64,000 nucleotides of DNA from DASRHT01 sp035650355 (GCA_035650355.1 DASRHT010000057.1:124001-188000); one strand, 5' to 3'; numbered from the stretch's first letter, positions 25,263 through 33,351 are shown. Translations and numbers: made by a program. The notes: generated by a model not told the origin, from the sequence alone.

Positions 25263-25310
25263 CCATAAAAAAGGTCTGTCACCCTCCAATTGTAGGGAAG
25301 GGGACAGACC
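25263..25310 (-). terminator. Intrinsic terminator in the infB leader
   Basis: On the minus strand GGTCTGTC (25310-25303) pairs with GACAGACC (25280-25273); an inner CCCT/AGGG pair closes an 8-base loop, and TTTTTT follows at once (25272-25264). This is a canonical Rho-independent structure about 65 bases upstream of the infB start. It would end transcription from ylxR or act as an attenuator for infB. Confidence 0.75.
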
Positions 25311-25369
25311 CTCGTTGGTGCAGTGCCAGGCATGTTTCAGTCTGCGCGCTCTCTGGCGTGCGGCTATGG

Positions 25370-25399
25370 TTTATATAATCATAGCGATTCGCTCCGCAA
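25370..25399 (-). promoter_or_regulatory. Possible infB promoter
   Basis: On the minus strand TTGCGG (25399-25394), an 18-base spacer and TATAAA (25375-25370). If used, transcripts would start near 25363 and cross the terminator at 25263-25310 before reaching infB. The -35 is a weak match. Confidence 0.35.
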
Positions 25400-25576
25400 A
25401 CATTCGCTGCTACAACTGCCCTTTAGACGAGGGGCTGTGTCTCTATCAAGAGTCGAGATAAAATGACGCATTGTTCAATCCTCATCCAACCCGAAGATTA
25501 GATGCAGTTGAATAATTTCCATCCCGGTCAGGGGATGGGGACGATATACAACTCTAATCAGTATAACTTACTCTAC

Positions 25577-25687
25577 TGATCCTTGCAACCAAGGTAAATG
25601 TAGGGGCAATGCCTTGCGCTTGCCCTGGACGCATTGATTGATCCTTGCAACCAAGGTAAATGTAGGGGCAATGCCTTGCGTTTGCCT
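25577..25687 (+). repeat. Tandem 62-base duplication carrying the GTAGGGGC repeat
   Basis: A unit starting TGATCCTTGCAACCAAGG at 25577 is repeated from 25639, a period of 62 bases. Each unit has the small palindrome CCTTG-CAAC-CAAGG followed by AAAT and a GTAGGGGCAATGCCTTGCG repeat copy (25600-25626 and 25662-25687). The units differ by only a few bases, so the duplication is recent. Confidence 0.85.
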
Positions 25688-25757
25688 GACACTACAGATC
25701 CTTGCCCTTGCGAGATGCGCTGATCCGTGTCTGCGCGGGAAGGCGATAAATCGCCCA

Positions 25758-25782
25758 CGGACGCGATAAATCGGGTCCCTAC
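25758..25782 (-). repeat. GTAGGGACC-family repeat at the end of ylxR
   Basis: Reads on the minus strand as GTAGGGACCCGATTTATCGC then GTCCG. The ends GGAC/GTCC and the inner CGAT-ATCG can pair. It supplies the TAG stop of ylxR (25781-25779). A partial second hairpin, GCGATAAATCGC, lies beside it (25743-25754). Other copies are at 57714, 57814 and 60827. Confidence 0.8.
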
Positions 25783-26138
25783 GGTACCTGGGCGCGCTTC
25801 GTTTCGGCTCGACCGGTTTGCGTGCCTGATCGCGGAGGGTCGTCTCTGGGTAGGGTCGCGATAAAGGCGTCCAACTGAGCGCGATCTTCCTCCGCGATGG
25901 TGGTTTCCAGCTCCTGTTCGAGTCGTTTTTTATGAACGGCCTGCTCCCAGCAAGAGAGCCGGGCGCAGAGATAAGCTCCACGACCGGACTTTTTACCGGT
26001 TGCATCGATGGCGACATGACCATCGGGTGTGCGTACCACACGCAGCAGTTCGCGTTTGGGTTTGGTTTCCCGGCAGGAGACGCAGGTGCGCAGCGGGATA
26101 TGTTTTTGTTTGGGCGGTTGTTTTGCCGCTTTTGCCAT
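25779..26138 (-). CDS. ylxR: YlxR-family (DUF448) RNA-binding protein
   Basis: Small basic nucleoid/RNA-binding protein; YlxR homologues affect gene expression and RNase P in other bacteria. Family motifs are RTCVSCRETKPKRELLRVVR (residues about 17-36) and KKSGRGAYLCARLSCWEQA. The product is 119 residues, a little long, because the C-terminus (about residue 85 onward) runs through a Arg/Thr/Gly-rich tail to a TAG within a repeat. GGAGG precedes the ATG. It sits 12 bases after nusA, its standard place. Confidence 0.93.
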   Translation of the reverse strand: MAKAAKQPPKQKHIPLRTCVSCRETKPKRELLRVVRTPDGHVAIDATGKKSGRGAYLCARLSCWEQAVHKKRLEQELETTIAEEDRAQLDAFIATLPRDDPPRSGTQTGRAETKRAQVP

Positions 26139-26150
26139 GCTATCCTCCTG

Positions 26151-27311
26151 CTACTCCCGCTCGTAAGGCGAGCCGCCTTGTCTGCCGCCGCGTGAACGTT
26201 TTGGGCGCTCGCGGCGAGCGCTATAGGCGGGTTCCTGCATCTCGTCGGTGTGCTCGTCGTAGACCTCTCCTTCGACGGGCTTGATCACATCGACGCGCCA
26301 CCCCGTCAATTTTGCCGCGAGGCGCGCGTTCTGTCCATCTTTCCCGATAGCGAGAGAAAGCTGTTTTTCAGCCACAGTCACCAGCGCGGTATGGTCGGTT
26401 TCGCGCAGCTCCACCTTCAGCGGCTTCACCGGGCTAAGCGCGTTGGCGACGAACGCCGCAGGATCGGAACTCCACTGGATGATATCGATTTTCTCATCGT
26501 TGAGTTCGCGCACGATATTGTTGATGCGTGAACCGCGCACGCCCACACAGGAGCCAATTGGGTCTAACCCATCCTGGCGGGCAACCACGGCCACCTTCGA
26601 GCGGCTGCCGGGCTCGCGGGCAATCCCCTTGATCTCGACGGTTCCTTCATAGATCTCCGGCACCTCTGACTCGAAGAGGCGGCGGACAAGATCGCGATGA
26701 GTGCGAGAGACTAGGATTTGCAGCATGCGGCCCTGGGTGCGTCGTACATCGTAGACGTAGACGCGGAGCCGCTGCCCGGTGCGGTAACGTTCGGTGGGCA
26801 CCTCTTCGCTTGGTGGCATCACGCCCTCTACCTTATCCACCTTATCAAGGTCAAAGTCGAGCAGCCAGCCGCGCACAGGATCTTTGCGCGTCATCGTGCC
26901 GAGGCGAATTTCGCCGACCCAGTTCTTGATCTGGTCGTAGAGGTGCTCGTGTTCGGCCTCGCGAATGCGCTGCAGAATCACCTGCTTGGCGGTCTGTGTT
27001 GGGATGCGCGCGAAGATGAACGACGAATCGACATCGATATATTGCCCGAGGGCGGCCTTAGGGTGGAGACGCTGAGCCTCTGCCAGAGAGATCTCTTCAT
27101 TCTGGTCCTGGACCTGGGCTACCACTCGTTTCGAGGCCCACACATGCACCTCACCGTTCTTATCCACCTCGATGCGCACATTTTCGCCGCCGCCGAAGCT
27201 TTTGCGGTAAGCTGCAAGCAAGGCCGTGGCGACGGTCTCCATCACCACTTCGCGGGGTAATCCCTTTTCGGCAATCAGTTGTGCGATAGCCGCTTGAAAT
27301 TCGCTCCTCAT
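26151..27311 (-). CDS. nusA: Transcription termination/antitermination factor NusA
   Basis: RNA polymerase-associated factor controlling pausing, termination and antitermination. The 386-residue protein has the polymerase-binding N-terminal domain (residues 1 to about 130), an S1 domain (around RTGQRLRVYVYDVRRTQGR) and two KH domains (GSCVGVRGSRINNIVREL and LAIGKDGQNARLAAKLTGW). It ends in an Arg-rich tail and lacks the C-terminal AR repeats of E. coli NusA. GGGAGGA lies nine bases upstream. It is the first gene of its cluster; rimP, normally upstream, is missing and a divergent acyl-CoA dehydrogenase gene is there instead. Confidence 0.96.
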   Translation of the reverse strand: MRSEFQAAIAQLIAEKGLPREVVMETVATALLAAYRKSFGGGENVRIEVDKNGEVHVWASKRVVAQVQDQNEEISLAEAQRLHPKAALGQYIDVDSSFIFARIPTQTAKQVILQRIREAEHEHLYDQIKNWVGEIRLGTMTRKDPVRGWLLDFDLDKVDKVEGVMPPSEEVPTERYRTGQRLRVYVYDVRRTQGRMLQILVSRTHRDLVRRLFESEVPEIYEGTVEIKGIAREPGSRSKVAVVARQDGLDPIGSCVGVRGSRINNIVRELNDEKIDIIQWSSDPAAFVANALSPVKPLKVELRETDHTALVTVAEKQLSLAIGKDGQNARLAAKLTGWRVDVIKPVEGEVYDEHTDEMQEPAYSARRERPKRSRGGRQGGSPYERE

Positions 27312-27388
27312 ATGCCATGCTCCTCCCGCAGGTGCCCATTAAAACAACGTCTATTTTTCGAGTGCAAAGAAAAACGTCTCTGGCAAAC

Positions 27389-27417
27389 AGAAAAGTGGGG
27401 TATGCGCCCACTTTTCT
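27389..27417. promoter_or_regulatory. Hairpin in the nusA 5' leader
   Basis: Arms AGAAAAGTGGG (27389-27399) and CCCACTTTTCT (27407-27417) pair perfectly with a 7-base loop. On the minus strand it lies between the nusA promoter and start codon, about 20 bases after the predicted transcript start. No full T-run follows. It could stabilise or regulate the mRNA. Confidence 0.5.
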
Positions 27418-27443
27418 CAAAAAGTTTCCTCAATTCTTTACGT

Positions 27444-27472
27444 ATTATATCACGGAATTTTCATCTTGTAAA
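27444..27472 (-). promoter_or_regulatory. Promoter of the nusA cluster
   Basis: On the minus strand TTTACA (27472-27467), a 17-base spacer and a perfect TATAAT (27449-27444). It is correctly placed to give a leader of about 125 bases in front of nusA. Very likely a housekeeping-sigma promoter. Confidence 0.75.
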
Positions 27473-27592
27473 TGACATGTAAATAACATAGTGTGCGTGA
27501 AGCGGAGAGAAGGCGCAGGGGGTCGATGTGATATAGTGATAGGTGTTATCCACCTGTACATGTATAGTAAGCAAGGATAAAGGAGCATAAAG

Positions 27593-28741
27593 ATGGCCGT
27601 GTCGCATTTAAATGAGGACGAACAGGCGCTGATAGAAGCGATTAAGGAGATAGCCAGGGAGCGGGTGGCGCCGCGGGCCGCAGAGATCGATCATACCGGC
27701 GAGTTCCCCTGGGACATGAGCGAATTACTGGCCCAGCAGGATATTTACGCCATGCCCTTCCCCGTCGAGTACGGCGGCATCGGGTCGAGCAAGCTGGCCG
27801 TGGTGATGGCGATTGAGGAGCTATCGCGCCATTGTGCCACCACCGGATTGCTGCTCGCGGTCCAGCAGCTCGGTGCCTTCCCCATTGCGCTCGCGGGGAC
27901 CGATGAGCAGAAGCGCCGGTATTTTCCGCGCCTCGCCAGCGGCAAATGGCTTGCCGCTTTCGGCCTGACCGAGGCCGGCTCCGGCTCGGATGCCGCCGCC
28001 ATGCGAACGTTTGCCGTGCGTAAGGGCGATAAGTATATTCTCAATGGCTCAAAACGCTTCATTACTAATGGCGGCCTGGCGCAGGTGAACTCGGTTTTTG
28101 CGATTACAGATCCTCAGACAGGGACGCGCGGCATTAGCGCCTTTATCGTTGAGAAGGGCTATCCGGGCTTCTCGGTCGGGCGGATCGAGGATAAGATGGG
28201 CATCAAGGGGTCGCAGACGGCTGAGCTGATCTTTGAAGATTGTGAGGTCCCGGCTGAAAACTTGCTTGGACGCGAGGGCGATGGCTTCAAGATCGCCATG
28301 ATGACGCTCGACCGTACGCGTCCCGGCATCGGCGCGCAGGCGGTCGGCATCGCTCAGGGGGCGCTCGATCTGGCCGTATCATACGCGAGACAGCGCATCC
28401 AGTTTGGCAGGCCAATTGCTGACAATCAGGGCATTCAATTTATGCTCGCGGACATGGCGACAAAGGTTGAGGCGTCGCGCCTGCTGGTCTACAATGTCGC
28501 AGAAATGATCGACCGTGGCGAGAAGAATTTCAGTCAGTATTCGGCGATGGCGAAAATGTTCGCTTCAGATTCGGCGATGGCGGTGACGAATGACGCCATC
28601 CAGGTGCTTGGCGGCTATGGGTATATGAAGGAATATCCGGCGGAGCGTATGATGCGTGATGCCAAGATCACACAGATTTACGAGGGGACCAACCAGATCC
28701 AGCGCCTGGTGATTGCTCGCGCGCTACTCACCGATTTATAA
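27593..28741 (+). CDS. Acyl-CoA dehydrogenase
   Basis: FAD enzyme introducing the alpha-beta double bond into acyl-CoA and passing electrons to electron-transfer flavoprotein. The 382-residue protein has the family order: helical N-domain, beta-domain with FGLTEAGSGSDAAAM (around residue 122) and KRFITNGG, then C-domain with RIQFGRPIADNQGIQFMLADM and QVLGGYGYMKEYPAERMMRD, and IYEGTNQIQRLVIARAL with the catalytic glutamate typical of short/medium-chain enzymes. AAGGAG precedes the ATG. The window also encodes EtfB, EtfA and EtfD, its likely electron acceptors, though not adjacent. Confidence 0.95.
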   Translation: MAVSHLNEDEQALIEAIKEIARERVAPRAAEIDHTGEFPWDMSELLAQQDIYAMPFPVEYGGIGSSKLAVVMAIEELSRHCATTGLLLAVQQLGAFPIALAGTDEQKRRYFPRLASGKWLAAFGLTEAGSGSDAAAMRTFAVRKGDKYILNGSKRFITNGGLAQVNSVFAITDPQTGTRGISAFIVEKGYPGFSVGRIEDKMGIKGSQTAELIFEDCEVPAENLLGREGDGFKIAMMTLDRTRPGIGAQAVGIAQGALDLAVSYARQRIQFGRPIADNQGIQFMLADMATKVEASRLLVYNVAEMIDRGEKNFSQYSAMAKMFASDSAMAVTNDAIQVLGGYGYMKEYPAERMMRDAKITQIYEGTNQIQRLVIARALLTDL

Positions 28742-28746
28742 TGGCA

Positions 28747-28877
28747 TGCCTCCTCGCTCACCGTCGCGCTGCTTCGCCACGCACAAAGAACGGAGAGGAT
28801 GGGCCACAGGCTCTAAGCGCCTGTGGCCCATCCTCTCCGTGATGAAAGCGAGCGCCTGTGGCGTGAGCGCGCAGGCA
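28747..28877. repeat. Hairpin-rich element after the acyl-CoA dehydrogenase gene
   Basis: Perfect 22-bp arms (28790-28811 and 28819-28840) with a 7-base loop, TCTAAGC, form the core. Outside them TGCCTCCTCGCTCAC (28747-28761) matches the reverse complement of 28863-28877 (TGCCTGCGCGCTCAC) at 13 of 15 positions, giving imperfect terminal repeats. The architecture resembles the element at 12989-13153, but no flanking direct repeat is visible. It begins six bases after a stop codon and could also work as a terminator. Confidence 0.6.
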
Positions 28878-28915
28878 CTCGGAGCATCAAACACTATATA
28901 AAGGGGAGTCAAAAG

Positions 28916-29797
28916 ATGCCATCGTTTTCTTTCGATCCTATTGCCCATCGTTATGACGCCACACGCGGCTATCCCGGTGATATTGCTCAACAGATTACCC
29001 AGCGTCTGGATCAACTGATTAGCGCGAGTCCGCAGACGGCGTTCCTGGAACTGGGAATTGGCACCGGGCGCATTGCCTTTCCTCTGGCCTCGCTGGGGCG
29101 CAACTATACAGGGGTGGATATTTCGACCAAAATGCTGGATGTCCTCGTCGAAAAGCTAAGAGAGCGGCATTGGCAAGCAGATCAGCGGCCCTGGGGAAGC
29201 TTGCCTGATGAGGCTATAGAGCGGCCTTGTGAGGTAAGGAGGTTTACTCATTCGGAGCCGCAGGGTAGTATGCGGCTGATCATCTCTGATATCACGCAAT
29301 TGCCTTTTCGGGACGCTTCATTTGATGTGGTCATCGCAGTTCATGTATTGCACCTGGTTGATGGCTGGCAGCAGGCTGTACGGGAGGCGGTGCGCGTGCT
29401 GCGTCCCGGTGGGTTGATGCTGAATTGTTGGGATGAGTATAGCAGGTCGGATGCGCGGGGGATTTCCGAGCAGTGGAGAGCGATTATGGAGTCGTCTGGC
29501 GTCAATATTAATCGCCCTGGAGCCGCTTCCAGTCAGCAGGTAGCTGAATTGTTGCAATCACTGGGATTGCAGACGCAAAGTGTGCGTTTGCTACAATGGG
29601 AACAAACGGTAACGCCGCGTGCAGCCATTGAGCGTATTGTGAAGCGTGAATGGTCGAGCACATGGATGGTGCCGGATGATGTGTTTGCCGCTTCAGCCGA
29701 GCGTTTGTGGCAGTGGGCTAACGATTACTATGGGGCCAGGATAGATGCTGAACGCCAGGTGGAGCGCAGCTTTATGGTAAATAAGACGCAGGTATAA
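28916..29797 (+). CDS. Class I SAM-dependent methyltransferase
   Basis: The 293-residue cytosolic protein has the SAM-binding motif I FLELGIGTGRIAFPLASLG near residue 42, the acidic ribose-binding loop YTGVDIST, and motif IV/post-I region LPFRDASFDVVIAVHVLHLV and VREAVRVLRPGGLML, as in UbiE/Methyltransf_11 enzymes. The N-terminal FDPIAHRYDATRGYP is typical of this group. The substrate is unknown. The ATG at 28916 has AAGGGGAG eight bases upstream; the frame is open further left only through the hairpin element. Confidence 0.88.
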   Translation: MPSFSFDPIAHRYDATRGYPGDIAQQITQRLDQLISASPQTAFLELGIGTGRIAFPLASLGRNYTGVDISTKMLDVLVEKLRERHWQADQRPWGSLPDEAIERPCEVRRFTHSEPQGSMRLIISDITQLPFRDASFDVVIAVHVLHLVDGWQQAVREAVRVLRPGGLMLNCWDEYSRSDARGISEQWRAIMESSGVNINRPGAASSQQVAELLQSLGLQTQSVRLLQWEQTVTPRAAIERIVKREWSSTWMVPDDVFAASAERLWQWANDYYGARIDAERQVERSFMVNKTQV

Positions 29798-29815
29798 AAG
29801 TTTGCTGGATGGGTT

Positions 29816-30286
29816 ATGGAAATAGTTATTTTGATAGGGTTGCAGGCTGCGGGCAAAAGTACCTTCTATCAGACCCATTGTGCGTACACGCATGAGTATG
29901 TCAGCAAAGATCTTTTGCGTAATAATAGGCGTCCTGCGCGGCGGCAGAGCCAGCTAATCGAGGAGGCTTTGCAGGCAGGACGCTCGGTTGTGGTCGATAA
30001 CACTAATGCCACCAGGGAGGAGCGCGAGTCGCTGATTCAGGTGGGGCGTCAATATGGCGCGGAAATTGTCGGCTATTACTTTGAGCCGCAGGTAAAGCAG
30101 AGTTTAGAGCGCAACAGGCAGCGCGCGGGCAAAGCTCGTGTCCCTGACGTGGCAATTTTCGCCACGCTCAAAAGATTGGTGCGCCCGACGTATGCCGAAG
30201 GGTTTGATCAGCTCTACGCTGTTCGTTCCGGCAAAGAGACGCTTTTTGAGGTGGTTGATTGGGAAGAAGGTGATGTAGTTGATTGA
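29816..30286 (+). CDS. P-loop kinase of the polynucleotide-kinase/zeta-like type
   Basis: A 156-residue AAA/P-loop protein. Walker A is ILIGLQAAGKSTF (residues about 5-17). A DNTNATREERESLI segment (near 61) is the lid/strand motif found in PNKP-like kinases and AAA_33 proteins. The phosphorylated substrate cannot be read from the sequence; RNA/DNA 5'-ends or a small metabolite are possible. It lies 18 bases after the methyltransferase gene in the same direction. There is no antitoxin-like partner, which argues against a zeta toxin. Confidence 0.8.
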   Translation: MEIVILIGLQAAGKSTFYQTHCAYTHEYVSKDLLRNNRRPARRQSQLIEEALQAGRSVVVDNTNATREERESLIQVGRQYGAEIVGYYFEPQVKQSLERNRQRAGKARVPDVAIFATLKRLVRPTYAEGFDQLYAVRSGKETLFEVVDWEEGDVVD

Positions 30287-30585
30287 GCGTCATGCAATCT
30301 GGTAAAGCTCTTTGTAAAATTATAGGCGCTAAAATTTGGTTTGCTTGTTCCCCAGGGTTGACGCACCGATCTTGCAGGAATTGCTGATCCGACAGAAGTG
30401 TACGAACCTTTCTGGACGGGCTATCGCAGGCGGCGAGGCGCGCCAATAAGTGGCGCGCACGCTATGGCTGTCAAGCTCTTTGTGATGCTTGTATACTTTT
30501 TATACTGGACGAGTCAAAAAACCGGGCGTTCCATTTTTTCGTAACGACAGCTTATTACAGAACAGATGGGAGAAAATAACAGCTC
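30287..30585. other. Region upstream of the glutamine synthetase homologue
   Basis: 299 bases without a gene. A GCGCGCC/GGCGCGC hairpin with loop AATAAGT lies at about 30437-30457. Two overlapping TATACT hexamers (30492-30497, 30501-30506) are -10 candidates, with TTGTGA at 30480-30485 a poorly spaced -35 for the second. The rest shows no clear structure. Confidence 0.4.
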
Positions 30586-31947
30586 ATGAATGCTCACGAT
30601 GTCCTGACTCAGGCGCGGTCAGCTAATTTGCGCCTTGTCCGATTTGTGTATTGCGATAACGGCGGTGTCATCCGCTGCAAGGCCACACACATCAGCAAAT
30701 TGCCTACGCGTATCCATGAAGGTATCGGTCACTGCTATGCCCTGAGCGCCTGGACTGGTGCGGACACGCTTGCCTCTGTTGAGGGCATGGGGCCTGTGGG
30801 CGAGTTTCGCCTGGTTCCTGACCCGGATACTTTTACGATTTTACCCTATGTTCCCAATACGGGTAGCATGATGTGCGACCAGATTGATCTGGATGGTCGC
30901 CCCTGGGGGGCCGATCCGCGCAGCTTCCTGCGTCGCATGGTTGCTCGCCTGGGCGAGAGGGAGATGCGCCTGCAAGCGGCTGCCGAGCACGAATTTTATT
31001 TTGCCCGTGAAGAGGCGGGTCAGTACATCCCGGCGGATAAGAGCCTCTGCTATAGCAGCCGGGGGATGGATGACCAGGCCGAGGTGATGGATGTTGTCCT
31101 GGCCGCGCTCGAATCGCAAGGGATCTCCATCGAGCTCTTCCATTCGGAGGGCGGGCCGTCGCAGCAGGAACTCTCCACTTCGCACGCTCCTGCCCTGCGA
31201 GCCGCTGACAATATCTGCCTGGCGCGTGAGACGATTTGCGGGGTTGCGCGCAAGTTCAACCTGATAGCGACCTTTGCTCCCAAGCCCTTCCTCAATACCT
31301 TCGGCAGCGGGCAACACCTGCACTTCAGCCTGTGGGGCACCTCTGACAGCGAGCGACCGAATAAAAACCTGCTCTATGACGCTCAGGCTCGTGGGTACCT
31401 GAGTCAGCTAGGACGCCATTTCATTGGCGGCATTCTGCGCCACATTCATGGTCTGGTGGCGCTCACCTGTGGCAGCGTCAACTCCTATAGCCGCTTGCTA
31501 CCGCACTACTGGAGTTCGGCCTATAATGCCTGGGGCTTCGACAATCGTGAGGCGGCCATCCGCGTGCCTTCGACGGCCTGGGGCCGTGAGTCGGAGTCGA
31601 TCAACCTCGAACTCAAACCCTCCGATCATAGCGGCAACCCTTACCTGGCGCTTGGCGGCATCATCGCGGCTGGCCTGGATGGGATTGAGAACCAAGTTGA
31701 TCCGGGTGAGCCACAGCAGGTCGATCCGGGCAATCTCAGCGACGAGGAGCGCGAACGTTATGGTATTCGTCGCCTGCCGAGCACGCTTGGTGAAGCCCTG
31801 GATGAACTGGAGCGTGACCCTGTTCTGATGGCGGCACTCGGTCCGATGCTCTCCACCACTTACCTGGCAGTCAAGCGCAACGAGATCGAGGTCTTCAAAG
31901 ATAAAACTCCTCAAGAAGTGGTCAACGAGCATTTCACCAAGTACTAA
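30586..31947 (+). CDS. Glutamine synthetase family protein
   Basis: ATP-dependent gamma-glutamyl ligase family, 453 residues. The N-terminal beta-grasp domain (LVRFVYCDNGGVIRCKA) and the catalytic barrel are complete: AAAEHEFYF (metal-binding glutamate), the ATP/glutamate-site segment SGQHLHFSLWG, GSVNSYSRLLP followed by WGFDNREAAIRVP, and LELKPSDHSGNPYLALGGIIAAGLDG. It lacks the adenylylation-site region of classical GlnA in recognisable form, so it may be a GlnA-like enzyme acting on amines (PuuA/GlnT/GlnA3-like) rather than the main ammonia-assimilating enzyme. No glnB or nitrogen regulator is nearby. Confidence 0.85.
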   Translation: MNAHDVLTQARSANLRLVRFVYCDNGGVIRCKATHISKLPTRIHEGIGHCYALSAWTGADTLASVEGMGPVGEFRLVPDPDTFTILPYVPNTGSMMCDQIDLDGRPWGADPRSFLRRMVARLGEREMRLQAAAEHEFYFAREEAGQYIPADKSLCYSSRGMDDQAEVMDVVLAALESQGISIELFHSEGGPSQQELSTSHAPALRAADNICLARETICGVARKFNLIATFAPKPFLNTFGSGQHLHFSLWGTSDSERPNKNLLYDAQARGYLSQLGRHFIGGILRHIHGLVALTCGSVNSYSRLLPHYWSSAYNAWGFDNREAAIRVPSTAWGRESESINLELKPSDHSGNPYLALGGIIAAGLDGIENQVDPGEPQQVDPGNLSDEERERYGIRRLPSTLGEALDELERDPVLMAALGPMLSTTYLAVKRNEIEVFKDKTPQEVVNEHFTKY

Positions 31948-32017
31948 GTTCGTTATTGAGCGTGGGGGACTCCATATTGTAGGGGAGCAAGGGGTTCCCT
32001 CATTGCGACTATTAGCA

Positions 32018-32048
32018 GCGAAACGCCGCAGGGGTGCGTTACGCTTTT
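32018..32048 (+). terminator. Likely terminator of the glutamine synthetase homologue
   Basis: GCGAAACGC (32018-32026) pairs with GCGTTACGC (32036-32044) with one mismatch and a 9-base loop, followed by TTTT on the plus strand. The T-run overlaps the stop codon of the convergent gene. Confidence 0.55.
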
Positions 32049-33351
32049 ATTTATGCCGGATCAGCACTTTGTCGATGCGCTTACCATCCATATCGACGAC
32101 TTCGAAGACGAAATCTCCGATAGTGATGTGATCCCCTGCCTTTGGGATGCGGCCCATATGCGCAAGGAGCATGCCCGCCAGGGTGTGATAATCGCCGCGC
32201 TCTTTCTCTGGGGCGGGGTTCATACCGATCTTCTCGCGCACCAGTTCATGATCGACCAATCCATCAACCAGCCAGCTTCCGTCTTCGCGCTGGACGATCT
32301 CATGGTTTGTTTCGGGTAGGTCGTATTCATCCTGGATCTCGCCGACCAGTTCCTCCAGCACGTCTTCCAGCGTGACCAGGCCCGTAACCTGGCTGTACTC
32401 GTCGATCACAATCGCCATATGGACGCCCTTGCGCCGGAAGGTGGTGAGCAGGTCGTCAACGTGCTGGAACTCTGAGATGAAGAAGGCCGGGCGCGCCAGT
32501 TCCTTGAGCGAGGTGGGTTTGTTGGCGGTGCGCACGCGGAGCAGGTCTTTGGCGTAAAGGACGCCGATGATGTTATCGAGCGAATCCTCATAGAGCGGCA
32601 GACGCGAGTTGCCGGAACTCAGGAATAGTTCGATGACCTCCTCCAGCGGTGTATCGACCTCGACCGCGACGATCTCCGTGCGCGGCGTCATGATCGAGCT
32701 AACAGGCCGGTCGGTGAAGCGGAAGACGCGACTGATAAATTCCTGCTCTCCGGTTTCAACCGTCCCGCTGACTTCACCCTCGCGAGCAAGGTAGACGATA
32801 TCCTCTTCAGTGACGGTATGAGTGACGGCGCGACCCTGACCCAGGAGGCGCAGCACGAGATTCGCCGATCCGCTCAGCACAACTACTACCGGCCTGAGGA
32901 TCTGCGATAGTCTGAGCATCAACGGAGCCGCGAAGGTCGCAATGCGCTCGGCTGACTGGAGGGCCAGGCGCTTGGGGACGAGTTCGCCCAGGATAAGAGA
33001 GAAGTATGTGATCAGGATGACTACCGTTGCCAGCGCCAGCGTATCAGCATAGGATCTGATTGTCGGGAACGTTCGGAACCAGTTCGCCAGCGGGGCGCTG
33101 ATACTTGCTCCGCCGAACGCGGCTGCCAGCGTGCTGATCAGGGTGATCCCGACCTGGACGGTTGCCAGAAAGCGGTCAGGGTCAGCCGCCAGGTCAAGGG
33201 CCTGTTTGGCTCGCTTGTGACCTGCATCGACCTGTTGTTGCAAGCGGCTGCGCCGGGCTGAGACAATTGCGATCTCTGAGGCGGCGAAAAAGCCGTTTGC
33301 CAGGATCAGGATGAAGATAATGATTGCTTCAGTGCCAATAAAACCGGTCAT
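32047..33351 (-). CDS. CNNM/CorC-type hemolysin-family membrane protein
   Basis: A 434-residue integral membrane protein of the DUF21-CBS-CorC_HlyC family, linked to Mg2+/Co2+ export or homeostasis. Order: DUF21 domain with about four membrane helices (residues 1 to about 190; ANGFFAASEIAIVSARRSRL, ILGELVPKRLAL), a CBS pair (SIMTPRTEIVAVEVDTPLEE, SRLPLYEDSLDNIIGVLYAKD, IVIDEYSQVTGLVTLEDVLE) and the C-terminal CorC/HlyC domain (DGSWLVDGLVDHELVREKIG). The start ATG has AAAGGTG eight bases upstream. Substrate metal is inferred from the family only. Confidence 0.92.
   Translation of the reverse strand: MTGFIGTEAIIIFILILANGFFAASEIAIVSARRSRLQQQVDAGHKRAKQALDLAADPDRFLATVQVGITLISTLAAAFGGASISAPLANWFRTFPTIRSYADTLALATVVILITYFSLILGELVPKRLALQSAERIATFAAPLMLRLSQILRPVVVVLSGSANLVLRLLGQGRAVTHTVTEEDIVYLAREGEVSGTVETGEQEFISRVFRFTDRPVSSIMTPRTEIVAVEVDTPLEEVIELFLSSGNSRLPLYEDSLDNIIGVLYAKDLLRVRTANKPTSLKELARPAFFISEFQHVDDLLTTFRRKGVHMAIVIDEYSQVTGLVTLEDVLEELVGEIQDEYDLPETNHEIVQREDGSWLVDGLVDHELVREKIGMNPAPEKERGDYHTLAGMLLAHMGRIPKAGDHITIGDFVFEVVDMDGKRIDKVLIRHK

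Larger units (their letters stand above)
25201..25778. other. Long infB-ylxR intergenic region
   Basis: 578 bases without a credible gene. From right to left it contains a GTAGGGACC-family repeat (25758-25782), two 62-base tandem units carrying the GTAGGGGC repeat (25577-25687), about 180 bases with no clear structure (25400-25576), a possible promoter (25370-25399) and the terminator (25263-25310). The L7Ae-type gene that sits here in some bacteria is absent. Confidence 0.7.

Noticed and set aside
25577..25687. CRISPR array
   Set aside because: Only two tandem units, with no constant repeat/unique spacer pattern and no cas genes in the window.
27160..27420. Minus-strand frame starting in the nusA leader hairpin
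   Set aside because: It overlaps nusA in another frame, begins in a hairpin, and nusA has the proper ribosome site.
28823..28915. N-terminal extension of the methyltransferase
   Set aside because: It would begin within the right arm of a long hairpin; the ATG at 28916 has a strong ribosome site and the family-typical N-terminus.
29816..30286. Zeta-type toxin of a toxin-antitoxin pair
   Set aside because: The P-loop kinase lacks an epsilon-like partner and follows a methyltransferase gene; PNK-like kinase is the safer call.
31979..32000. Another GTAGGGGC repeat copy (GTAGGGGAGCAAGGGGTTCCCT... region)
   Set aside because: Only the first eight bases agree with the family; the rest differs, so I did not count it.
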